64,000 nucleotides of DNA, from the NCBI GenBank assembly GCA_001263235.1, contig LGRD01000008.1, positions 62,001 to 126,000 on the forward strand. Direction: 5' to 3'. Positions within the stretch are counted from its first letter, which is position 1, and every line of letters starts with the position of its first letter. The DNA is from Methylibium sp. NZG. Lineage in GTDB: Bacteria; Pseudomonadota; Gammaproteobacteria; Burkholderiales; Burkholderiaceae_C. Below are positions 44,928-54,000 of this stretch, one piece after another. The position numbers were made by a program, and so were the translations under genes. The notes below the pieces were generated by a model. It was not told the origin of the DNA, searched no databases, and saw only the letters and a list, made by a program, of their open reading frames with translations.

Positions 44928-46262
44928 ATGAAGCGCACCTGCCGGGTCTTCATCAGCCACAGCGCGAATCGCGCGGAAGAACCTGCGACGCAGGCGTTTC
45001 TCGATGCGGTGATCGCCAGGCTGCAGGCCGCCCCCGGCCTGGAGGCGCTGGCCGACCAGAAAGACCTTCAGGGTGGCGACGAGTGGCTGCAGCGCCTGTA
45101 TGCGTGGATGGGCCTTTGCGATGCGGCGGTGATCGTGCTGTCGCCCCGCGCCGTGGTGCGGGAGAACTCGAGCTGGGTGCCGCGCGAGTCGAGCCTGCTG
45201 TTGTGGCGCAAGGCGCTCGACCCGCGCTTCGTTGTCATCCCGGTGCTGGTGGGCGGCCTGCAGCCTGCGCAACTCGCGGGCAACCCGTTCATCGCCGACT
45301 TGCGGCTCGCCGATCTGCAGTTCGCGGGCGGCTTGTCCGACGATGCCAAGATCGATGCGATCGTGGCAGCGCTGCAAGCCAGGCTGGCGGCCGGTGTGGC
45401 GCGGCTCGTGTTCGACCCGGTTCGCGTGCATGTCCAAGATTGCCTGCAGCGCTTTGCACCCGACGACAGCGTGACCGCCACGCTGGCCCAGCACTTCGGC
45501 GCCGAAGTGTGGCAACCATATGCCGTGCCGCGCCAGAACCTCTCGCTCAAGATGGTGCGGGCCGCTGCGCAGGCCGATGCGGTAGACGCCGTCATCGCCG
45601 ACGTGACGCTGGGCAGCCAGGGCGACGCACGCCTGGGCGCGCGCCTGTTCGAGGCGCTCTACCCGATGCGCCTGCCGGCCGACTCGGCCTGCGCGCTGCT
45701 CACGTTGCTGCGCCGGCAGGAGGGGCAGGGCGCGGTGCTCGTCAACACGAATGACACCTGGGCTGTGCGTATGCTGCTGCGCGCGGCCACCGGGCTGCCC
45801 AAGGACGACCTGCTGCGCACCTGGCAACTCGTCGAATTGCCCGACGGCTGGGGCGACGACGACCAGAACGAGATCACCCGGTATCTGGCTGCCGAACTGG
45901 CCGAAGCGGCGTTGGGCACCGGGGGCTGGGAGCTGTTAAGCGAGCATCCCGAGCCGGCCGTTCGCTTGGCCGAACAACTGTCGGCGCTGGCCGAGCAACT
46001 GCTAGAAGCTCGGCGCGAGACGGGCGCGCCGATCGTCGTGTGCGCGCGCTACACCCAACGCTGGACCGAGCTGGCCGGCTCGCTGGCAGCACGGTTCCCG
46101 ACGGCGGTGTTCCTGTTCTGGACCGGCGACACGCTGCCGCCTGCGCAGGCCGCGAGCGCCGAGTGCGCGCCGCTGGAGCCGGCCTGTGCGGGCGGTGCCG
46201 ATCGGCGCTGGCAGATCAACTACCGCAGAAAACTCAAGCAACTCGGAGGCACCGGTCCATGA
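44928..46262 (+). CDS. TIR-domain protein, first gene of the MoxR/sheath conflict island
   Basis: The 444-residue protein has an N-terminal TIR domain (about 5-135). RVFISHSA is strand A, DQKDLQGGDEWLQRLYAWM is the BB-loop region, CDAAVIVLSPRAV is strand D, and W83-x-x-x-E87 carries the Glu expected to be catalytic in NAD-cleaving TIRs. The rest (about 150-444) is not a family I recognise; it has an alpha/beta look with VDAVIADVTLG, GQGAVLVNTND and APIVVCARY strands and may be a sensor or adaptor. There is no signal peptide or TM. The stop overlaps the ATPase ATG by four bases (ATGA). An NADase effector role is inferred. Confidence 0.85.
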   Translation: MKRTCRVFISHSANRAEEPATQAFLDAVIARLQAAPGLEALADQKDLQGGDEWLQRLYAWMGLCDAAVIVLSPRAVVRENSSWVPRESSLLLWRKALDPRFVVIPVLVGGLQPAQLAGNPFIADLRLADLQFAGGLSDDAKIDAIVAALQARLAAGVARLVFDPVRVHVQDCLQRFAPDDSVTATLAQHFGAEVWQPYAVPRQNLSLKMVRAAAQADAVDAVIADVTLGSQGDARLGARLFEALYPMRLPADSACALLTLLRRQEGQGAVLVNTNDTWAVRMLLRAATGLPKDDLLRTWQLVELPDGWGDDDQNEITRYLAAELAEAALGTGGWELLSEHPEPAVRLAEQLSALAEQLLEARRETGAPIVVCARYTQRWTELAGSLAARFPTAVFLFWTGDTLPPAQAASAECAPLEPACAGGADRRWQINYRRKLKQLGGTGP

Positions 46263-47188
46263 AGTTCAAGAGCATCTTCGATGCGCCCGCGCAGACGCAT
46301 CGCCGATCGCGCGCTGGCGCGGGCAGCGGCGTGGGCGACTTTCGCAGCGGTTCGGCTTACCTCTTCACACCCGACATGGAGCTTGCCGTGTCGGCTGCCA
46401 GCGCCACGCAGCGGCCGCTGCTCGTCACGGGCCCGGCGGGCTGCGGCAAGTCGGCGCTGGCGCGCGGCACGGCGGCGCGGCTGGGCTGGCGCTACCTCGA
46501 GCGCACCGTCAACTCGCGCACCGAGATCAACGCTTTGTTGTGGGAGACAGACCAACTCCGCCGCCTCCAGGACGCGCAGGCGCAGCGGCTCGACCCGCGC
46601 ATCCTGGCGTATGTGCGCGCCTCGGTGCTCTGGACGGCGCTCGACGCGCGCACCGCCGCGGCGCCGCTGCTGCTCGAGAGCGAGGCCAGCAGCCGACCCC
46701 CACCGTTCGACCCAGCGGTGGTGCTGATCGACGAGATCGACAAGGCCGACCCCGATCTGCCCAACAACCTGCTCGAAGTCCTGGGCGGCTTGCGCTTCGA
46801 AGTGGCCGACACCGGCCACCGCGTGACGTGCCGCAGCGGCGTGCCCCTGATCGTCATCACCAGCAACGACGAGCGCGATCTGCCGCCCGCGTTCGTGCGG
46901 CGCTGCGTCAGCCTCAACCTGAAGCAGCCCGATCTGGCCAGCGTGGCCGCGCTGCATTTCCCCAAGGACGGCAAGACCGTGGCGGCGGCGCTGCAACTGC
47001 TCGTCGACACGCTGCCCGTGCCCGTGGCCGGCGGCCCACCGGCCGTGAGTGCGGCCGAGTTCCTCGACTTCGTTCAGGCCTGCAAGGAGTTGCAGGTTCG
47101 ACCGGACTCTCAGGCCTGGCTGAAGCTGGCGGAGGCCTGCATGCTGAAGGGCCGGCCCGGCATCGCGGCGGCATCGCGTGCGAGCTGA
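46259..47188 (+). CDS. MoxR-type AAA+ ATPase
   Basis: A 309-residue ATPase. The Walker A loop is GPAGCGKSALA (about 58-68), Walker B is VVLIDEIDKAD (about 155-165), sensor 1 is VPLIVITSNDERDLPPAF, and the arginine-finger region is FVRRCVSLNL. The gene order AAA+ then vWA-like protein is the MoxR arrangement used to remodel or load partner proteins. ATG 46259 overlaps the TIR stop and has CGGAGG upstream (46245-46250). The frame is open earlier only as a shadow of the TIR gene. Confidence 0.92.
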   Translation: MKFKSIFDAPAQTHRRSRAGAGSGVGDFRSGSAYLFTPDMELAVSAASATQRPLLVTGPAGCGKSALARGTAARLGWRYLERTVNSRTEINALLWETDQLRRLQDAQAQRLDPRILAYVRASVLWTALDARTAAAPLLLESEASSRPPPFDPAVVLIDEIDKADPDLPNNLLEVLGGLRFEVADTGHRVTCRSGVPLIVITSNDERDLPPAFVRRCVSLNLKQPDLASVAALHFPKDGKTVAAALQLLVDTLPVPVAGGPPAVSAAEFLDFVQACKELQVRPDSQAWLKLAEACMLKGRPGIAAASRAS

Positions 47189-47230
47189 GCAAGGGGTGCA
47201 TGCGGTGTGGCAAGGTGTGAGCGGGGCCGC

Positions 47231-48286
47231 ATGCAGGTAGCCGCGCTGGCCGCCCTGGTGCGAGCCGTGGCCCGCCTGCGACCGGCCGGGCCGCTGGACC
47301 CGGCGCTGGTGGCCGCATTGGCCGACCTGCTGCTGCAACCGACCGAGCCCGAGCCCAAGCGCGGCACTGCGAGACCACCGGCGGAAGCGCGCGACACCGC
47401 ACGCCGGACGGGCGAGCGCGCGAGTGCAGCCCTGCCGCAGACACCGACGCCGCGGCCAGCGAGCGAGGCTTGGCCGGGCGCGGGCGCTCGCCCCCCGGCC
47501 GCGCAGCGCCGAAGCGCCCAAGACGACAACAAGCTGGTCGGCCTGGTGTCGTCGCTCACTCAGGTGGCCGAGCGCGCCGACCTGGCAGCGCCGCGAAGCG
47601 GCACTGCCAGGTCGGCCGCGCCCACGCCGCCCACGGCCGCTGAGGCGCAAGGCTCCGCAGCGCCGCTGGAGAGCCTGTTTCCAACCGGGCGGGTGCGGGC
47701 CATTTTGCGAGACCTGTCCATCGTCGCCACGCCCAGCGGCCCGATCGACGTTGCTGCGGCAGTGGCAATGGTGGCGCGCGCCGAGCCCATCCAGGCGCTG
47801 CCCCGTCTTGTGCGCAGCGCACTCGGCCACACGATCCTGTTGCTGTTCGACGCCGGCCCGGCGATGCTGCCGTTTGCGCGCGACAAGCAGCAACTCAGCG
47901 CCACGGCGCTGCGCCTGCTCGGCAAAGACCGGGTGCGCGTAGCAGACTTCATCGGCGACCCGGGGCAAGGTGTGCGTGCGCAGCGCCAGGTGCGCTGGGA
48001 GCCGCTGCGCTGGCCCGGCCGTGGCTCCACGATCTTGGTCGTGAGCGACCTGGGCATCGGTGCCGGCCGGCCGAATCCTCGGCTCGACGACGACCCTTGG
48101 ACGCTGCTGTTGGACGAAGCTGACCGGCGTGGCCTTCGCAGCGTGGCGCTCATCCCGTACGACCGCCCGCGGTGGCCACCCGTCGCGGCGCGCTTTGACG
48201 TGGCGCTGACCTGGGACCTGGCGACCGGCGTGCAAGCGCTGCGCCGCCTGCGCCGCCCGAGCCATTCTGCGCGGACGCACCGGTGA
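47231..48286 (+). CDS. MoxR-associated protein with a degenerate vWA-like core (SAV_2336 N-terminal-like)
   Basis: A 351-residue soluble protein. Residues about 30-135 are a Pro/Arg/Ala-rich low-complexity stretch. Residues about 150-345 look like the vWA-like part of SAV_2336-type proteins: FPTGRVRAILRDLSI, ALPRLVRSALGHTILLLFDAGPAMLPF (strand 1, with D-x-G-x-A in place of the metal-site DxSxS), GSTILVVSDLGIGAG, and LLDEADRRGLRSVALIPYDR. Loss of the MIDAS serines suggests a structural role. A GTG at 47207 would add eight residues; ATG 47231 is preferred. Its stop overlaps the next start by four bases (GTGA). The family assignment is from pattern memory and is moderate. Confidence 0.65.
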   Translation: MQVAALAALVRAVARLRPAGPLDPALVAALADLLLQPTEPEPKRGTARPPAEARDTARRTGERASAALPQTPTPRPASEAWPGAGARPPAAQRRSAQDDNKLVGLVSSLTQVAERADLAAPRSGTARSAAPTPPTAAEAQGSAAPLESLFPTGRVRAILRDLSIVATPSGPIDVAAAVAMVARAEPIQALPRLVRSALGHTILLLFDAGPAMLPFARDKQQLSATALRLLGKDRVRVADFIGDPGQGVRAQRQVRWEPLRWPGRGSTILVVSDLGIGAGRPNPRLDDDPWTLLLDEADRRGLRSVALIPYDRPRWPPVAARFDVALTWDLATGVQALRRLRRPSHSARTHR

Positions 48287-51078
48287 GCACAGCAACCGAC
48301 ACGCCGCAAGGCGCCCAGGCGCTGTGGCAGGCCCTGCACGACGAGCGACCGCTGGCGGCGCGGCTGGCGCTGCTGTCGTGCCTGCCGGTTCGTGTGACAC
48401 CAGCCTTTCTTCGCTTGGCTCGGCTGCGTCTGCTGCCCCAGGGCGGCACGGCCTGCGAAGCCGACTTGTGGCTGTCTGACCTGGTCGAGACACGGTCGGC
48501 CGCCGGCTTGTCTTATCGACGCGAAGTGCGGGCCTGGCTGCGCCAGCAGCTCGCCGACGACGTGCCGCTGTTGCACGCGGTTTGGCAACAGGTCCACATC
48601 GAACATGCGCCGTGGCTGGCGCCGCGCGGCCGGCTCGAAGAGGCCTTGACCTGGCGCCTGCTGTGCGACCCGAACGACGCGTGGATCGAGCAGCAATGGG
48701 CTGCCGTGCTGGCCGAGCTCCAGTCTTCGCCGCAGGCCGAAGGCGTCGCGCGCTGGGTGGTGCGCGCGATGGCGGATTTGCCCGAGGGTTCGCTGCTGCA
48801 CGAGTCGGGCCGGCGCGCCTACTACGGCGCGCACCTGCTGCTGGGCGACGCCAGCGTGCTGGGGCAGGAGGCACAGGCCTTTCTGGCGACGGCCGAGTTT
48901 GCGTTTGCGACGCGCCGGTTGCCGCGGCGTCGCATCTTTGTCGGGCGGGTTCAGCACGGACTCTTGATCAGCCCGGTGCAGTCCATCGAGAACGGCTTTG
49001 AGATCGACGTTCCTGCAACGCGGCCGCTCTGGCTTCAGCTAGAGAACAGTGGGCAAGAACCGTTCTTCTCGCCCGAGGTGGTGACGATAGAGGGCAGTGA
49101 GCCCGTGGCGTGCACGGTCGGGGCCGATGCCGTGACGCTGAGGCTGATCGACGGATCGGCTTACTCGATCGGCCCGGTGCAGGCATCAAGCGGGCAGCGC
49201 TTCGTTCGGCATCGCCTTCCGCGCGTGCAGATCGAGTACGACGTCGAGCTCTATGGCGCGATGAAGAAGGTGCAGCTGCCGTTCGTCTGCGGCGTGCTGG
49301 CCGACCTCGGGCGAGACGCCACGCTGCCACTGCCGCCGGTGGCCGACCGCAAGTTCCTGGCGTTCGACGCCGACAACTTCGACAGCCGCATGAAGGCGAT
49401 CGGGCCACGCCTGTCGCTGCGTGTGCAGGACGTGCGCACGTCAGACAGCCTGTTGACGGTGAACCTCGGGTTCGAAAGCATCGACGATTTCCATCCGACG
49501 AACGTGGCCCGCCGGGTTGACCCGCTCGTCGGGTGGCTCAGCGACCGCCTTCAACTCGCTCGGCTGTTGACGCAGATTGCCCAGGCGCCGTCGGTCGCGC
49601 CGCTGGTGGGCAAGGTGATGAAGCATGAGACCCAGGCGTCGCGCTCCGGCGTGGTCGGCGTGCTGGGCAAGGCGTTCGGCCTGGACAACCCGACGGCGGT
49701 GGTAGCCCTCGTGTCGGCCTTGCAGACGCTGGTGCGGTACGCCGCAGAGCAGCCGGCCTGGGTCGGCAGTGATGTCGTCGCATCGATCCAGGCGCTGATC
49801 GCGCAGATCGACGACCGGCTCAGCGCCCAGTTGAGCGAGATCCTGCACCACCCGCAGTTCCAGCGGCTCGAATCGGCCTGGCGCGGCTTGCGCTACCTCG
49901 TCGATCGCACCGAGACCGACGAGACGCTGAAGATTCGCGTGCTCAACATCTCCAAAGAAGAGCTGGCCGAGGCGCTGCGCAGGCCCGGAGAAGACGCGTG
50001 GGAGCAAAGCGCGATCTTCAGGAAGGTCTACGACGAAGAGTTCGGCCAGTTCGGCGGCGAGCCGTTCGGCTGCCTGGTGGGTGACTACCATTTCAGCCAC
50101 CGTCCGGCAGACATTGAACTGCTGCAAGGCCTGGCGACGGTGGCCGCGGCAGCCGCCGCCCCATTCATGGCGGGGGCCGACCCGCTGTTGATGCGGATGA
50201 ATTCCTGGCAAGCGCTGGCCGACCCGCGAGAGCTGAGCGGGTTGTTCACCACATCGGAGTACTCAGCGTGGCAGACGCTACGCGACTCGGAAGAAGCCCG
50301 CTACATCGGGCTGGCGATGCCGCGCTTTCTCGCCCGGCTTCCGTACGAGCCGGACCCTGTCGGGGATTTCAACTACCGCGAAGACGTGGCCCAAGGCGAT
50401 GCCAGCCGCTGCGTGTGGATCAACGCCGCCTATGCGATGGCCGCCAACATCAACCGTTCGTTCAAGCAGTACGGCTGGTGCGCGCGCATCCGTGGCGTCG
50501 AAAGCGGCGGCGCGGTCGAGGGTCTGCTGCTGCACACGTTTCCAGGTGACGATGGCAGCATCGACCTGAAGTGCCCGACCGAGATCGCCATTTCAGATCG
50601 ACGCGAAGCCGAGTTGGCCAAGAACGGGCTGATGCCGCTGATGTACCGCAAGAACACCGACATCGCCGCTTTCATCGGCGCGCAGTCATTGCACAAACCG
50701 CAGGAGTACGACGACGCCGACGCCAATGCCAACGCTCACATGGCTGCACGCTGGCCGTACCTGTTCGCCACTTGCCGCTTCGTGCACTACCTCAAGTGCA
50801 TCGTGCGCGACAAGATCGGCTCGTTCAACGGCCGCGAAGACATGGCCCGCCATCTCAACCAGTGGCTCATGGACTACATCGCGGGCGATCCTGAAAACGT
50901 ATCGGAAGAGGCCAAGGCCAGGTACCCATTGGCTGACGCCGATGTGGTGATCGACGAGGTGGAGGGCGAGCTCGGCTTCTACACCGCCAAGGTCTTCTTG
51001 CGCCCACACTACCAACTGGAAGGCTTGACGGTGTCGCTGCGGATGGTGACGCAGCTACCGTCGTCCACGCCGGCCTGA
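48283..51078 (+). CDS. Fusion of a SAV_2336-like N-terminal region with T6SS sheath subunits TssB and TssC
   Basis: The single 931-residue frame has three parts. Residues 1 to about 312 resemble the region following the vWA core in SAV_2336-type conflict proteins (LSCLPVRVTPAFLRLARLRLL, LWLSDLVETRSAAGLSYRRE), then a beta-rich stretch. Residues about 314-430 are TssB/VipA-like: VQIEYDVELYGAMKKVQLPF, GVLADLG, LPPVADRKFLAFDADNFDS, FESIDDFHPTNVARRVDPL. Residues about 465-925 are TssC/VipB-like: AQLSEILHHPQFQRLESAWR, RGLRYLVDRTETDETLKIRV, FGGEPFGCLVGDYHFSHRP, CPTEIAISDRREAELAKNG, FIGAQSLHKPQEYD, FLRPHYQLEGLTVSLRMV. TssB and TssC are normally separate genes. No other T6SS gene is near. The GTG start overlaps the previous stop. 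It converges with uvrA 20 bases on. Confidence 0.9.
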   Translation: MSTATDTPQGAQALWQALHDERPLAARLALLSCLPVRVTPAFLRLARLRLLPQGGTACEADLWLSDLVETRSAAGLSYRREVRAWLRQQLADDVPLLHAVWQQVHIEHAPWLAPRGRLEEALTWRLLCDPNDAWIEQQWAAVLAELQSSPQAEGVARWVVRAMADLPEGSLLHESGRRAYYGAHLLLGDASVLGQEAQAFLATAEFAFATRRLPRRRIFVGRVQHGLLISPVQSIENGFEIDVPATRPLWLQLENSGQEPFFSPEVVTIEGSEPVACTVGADAVTLRLIDGSAYSIGPVQASSGQRFVRHRLPRVQIEYDVELYGAMKKVQLPFVCGVLADLGRDATLPLPPVADRKFLAFDADNFDSRMKAIGPRLSLRVQDVRTSDSLLTVNLGFESIDDFHPTNVARRVDPLVGWLSDRLQLARLLTQIAQAPSVAPLVGKVMKHETQASRSGVVGVLGKAFGLDNPTAVVALVSALQTLVRYAAEQPAWVGSDVVASIQALIAQIDDRLSAQLSEILHHPQFQRLESAWRGLRYLVDRTETDETLKIRVLNISKEELAEALRRPGEDAWEQSAIFRKVYDEEFGQFGGEPFGCLVGDYHFSHRPADIELLQGLATVAAAAAAPFMAGADPLLMRMNSWQALADPRELSGLFTTSEYSAWQTLRDSEEARYIGLAMPRFLARLPYEPDPVGDFNYREDVAQGDASRCVWINAAYAMAANINRSFKQYGWCARIRGVESGGAVEGLLLHTFPGDDGSIDLKCPTEIAISDRREAELAKNGLMPLMYRKNTDIAAFIGAQSLHKPQEYDDADANANAHMAARWPYLFATCRFVHYLKCIVRDKIGSFNGREDMARHLNQWLMDYIAGDPENVSEEAKARYPLADADVVIDEVEGELGFYTAKVFLRPHYQLEGLTVSLRMVTQLPSSTPA

Positions 51079-51098
51079 CCGCAGCGACTCACTACGCA

Positions 51099-54000
51099 TC
51101 AACCCGACAGCAGCGGCTTGAGGTAGCGCCCGGTGAAGCTCGCCGCATTCCCCGCCACCTCCTCCGGCGTCCCGCACGCCACCACCATGCCACCCCCCGA
51201 GCCACCCTCGGGCCCCATGTCCACGATCCAGTCGGCCGTCTTGATGACGTCCAGGTTGTGTTCGATCACGACGATGGTGTTGCCCGCATCGCGCAACTGG
51301 TGCAGCACCTTCAGCAGCAGCGCGATGTCGGCAAAGTGCAGGCCGGTCGTCGGCTCGTCGAGGATGTACAGCGTGCGGCCGGTGTCGCGCTTGCTCAGCT
51401 CCAGCGCCAGCTTCACGCGCTGCGCTTCACCGCCCGACAGCGTGGTGGCGCTTTGGCCGAGGCGGATGTAGCCCAGCCCCACGTCGAGCAGCGTCTGCAA
51501 CTTGCGCGCGATGTTGGGCACGGCGTTGAAGTAGGCGTGCGCGTCTTCGACGGTGAGGTTGAGCACGTCGGTGATGTTCTTGCCCTTGTAGAGCACCTCC
51601 AGCGTCTCGCGGTTGTAGCGCTTGCCTTTGCACACGTCGCAGGGCACGTACACGTCGGGCAGAAAGTGCATCTCGACCTTGATGACGCCGTCGCCCTGGC
51701 ACGCCTCGCAGCGCCCGCCGGCCACGTTGAAGCTGAAGCGGCCGGCGCCGTAGCCGCGCTCCTTGGCCATGTTCATCTCGGCAAAGAGTTCGCGGATCGG
51801 CGTGAACAAGCCGGTGTAGGTGGCTGGGTTGCTGCGCGGGGTGCGGCCGATCGGGCTTTGATCGACATTGATGACCTTGTCGAACGCATCGAGCCCTTCG
51901 ATGGTGTCGTGCGGCTCGGGTTCGGCGTGGCTGTTGTAGAGCTTGCGTGCCACGGCAGCGTAGAGCGTGTCGTTCACCAGCGTGCTCTTGCCCGAGCCGG
52001 ACACGCCGGTGATGCAGGTGAACAAGCCGACGGGGATCTCGGCGGTGACGTTTTTGAGGTTGTTGCCGCGGGCGTTGACGATGCGCAGCGCGTGGCCCTC
52101 ACCCCCGCCTTCTCCCAGAGGGAGAGGGAGCTTCAATGCGTCTCCCCGCAGGCTGGCGGGTTTGACTCCCTCTCCCTTTGGGAGAGGGTTGGGGTGAGGG
52201 GTCGGCCGCACCCGCCGCTCCGGCACCGGAATCCGCAGCACGCGCGACAAATACTTGCCGGTCAGCGAATCGGGGTGCGCCGCCACCTCGGCCGGCGTGC
52301 CCTGCGCGATCACTCGGCCCCCGTGCGCGCCGGCGCCGGGGCCCATGTCGATCACGTGGTCGGCCTGGCGGATCGCGTCTTCGTCGTGCTCCACCACCAG
52401 CACGCTGTTGCCGATGTCGCGCAGGTGACGCAGCGTGCCGAGCAGGCGGTCGTTGTCGCGCTGGTGCAATCCGATGCTGGGCTCGTCGAGCACGTACATC
52501 ACGCCGGTCAGGCCCGAGCCGATCTGCGACGCGAGGCGGATGCGCTGCGACTCGCCGCCCGAGAGCGTGTCGGCGCTGCGGTCCAGGCTCAGGTAGTTCA
52601 GGCCCACGTCGTTCAAGAACTTCAGCCGCGAGCGGATCTCGCGCACCACCGGGCCGGCGATCTCGCCCTTGGCGCCCTTGAGCGTCAGGCCGTCGAAGTA
52701 GCGCAGGCTCTCGCGCAGCGTGAAGTGCTCAACGCGGTAGATCGGTTGGGGTTCGCTGATGTCATGAACCGCGCCGGCCTCGCCCGTCGGGTCGAGCCCG
52801 GCCCGCGGCTCGCCGACCAGAAACACATGCCGCGCCTCGCGCCGCAGCCGCGAGCCGCCACAGTCGGGGCAGGGCTTGGCGCTCTGGTAGCGCACCAGGT
52901 CTTCGCGCACGGCCGCCGAGTCGGTCTCGCGGTAGCGCCGCTCCAGGTTGGGCAGGATGCCTTCGAAGGGGTGCGAGCGCGTCACGCTGCGGGTCTTGGC
53001 CTTGCTGCCCTTGGCGCCACCGCTGGCTTTGGTGGCGGTCTCGGCTTCGTAGACGAACTCCACGTCTTCGGTGCCGGAGCCGCGCAGCAGCACATGGCGC
53101 GCGCGCTCGGGCAACTCCTCGAACGGCAGGTCGATGTCGAAGCCGTAGTGGCGCGCCACGCTCTCCAGCAGCGAGAAGGTGTAGGGGTTGCGCCGGTCCC
53201 AGCCTTTCACTGCGCCGCTGGCCAGGCTCAGCGACGGGAAGGCGACGACGCGGTCGGGGTCGAACACCGTCACCTGGCCGAGCCCGTCGCAGGTGGTGCA
53301 GGCGCCCACCGGCGAGTTGAACGAAAAGAGGCGCGGCTCCAGCTCGCTCAACGAGTAGCTGCACATGGGGCAGGCGAACTTGCTGGAGAACAGGTGTTCC
53401 TTCGACGCGGTCGCCGTGGCGGTTGAAGCGCCCGATGCGTCTGCGGGCGCGGGCTCGCGTGCGTCCATCTCCAGCGCCACTGCGCGACCGTCGGCGATGC
53501 GCAGCGCCGCCTCGAAGCTCTCGGCCAGACGTTGGCGCAGGCCGGTGGGTGGCGGCGCCGGTGCGGTGGCGGGTTCGTTCGCAGGTGAGTCAGCGGCGTT
53601 TGATTCGGAATCGGTGCCAGCAGCGGCAACGCTTGCAGGCTGCCCGGTGCTGTCGGGCTGCACCTTGATGCGGTCGATCACCACGTCGATGTCGTGCTTC
53701 TCGGCCTTCTTCAGCTTGGGCACGTCGGCCGCCTCGAAGGTGCGGCCGTCGACGCGGAAGCGCACGTAGCCTTGCGCCTGCATGTCGGCGAACAGCTCGG
53801 CGAACTCGCCCTTCCGATCCCGCACCACGGGCGCCAGCACCATCAGCCGCGTACCCACGGGCAGCGCCAACACGGCATCCACCATCTGGCTCACGCTTTG
53901 AGCCTGCAGCGGCAAGTGGTGGTCGGGGCAGAACGGCGTGCCGGCGCGTGCGTACAGCAGGCGCAGGTAGTCGTGGATCTCGGTGACGGTGCCGACGGTG

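Noticed and set aside
46220-48874. 884-codon minus-strand open frame across the conflict island
   Set aside because: Antisense to three recognisable genes with clear domain motifs; no motif of its own.
48283-51078. A complete type VI secretion cluster
   Set aside because: Only TssB and TssC homology is present; no Hcp, VgrG, TssE/F/G/K, TssJ/L/M or ClpV gene lies anywhere in the window.
51258-53426. 722-codon plus-strand open frame
   Set aside because: Antisense shadow of uvrA.
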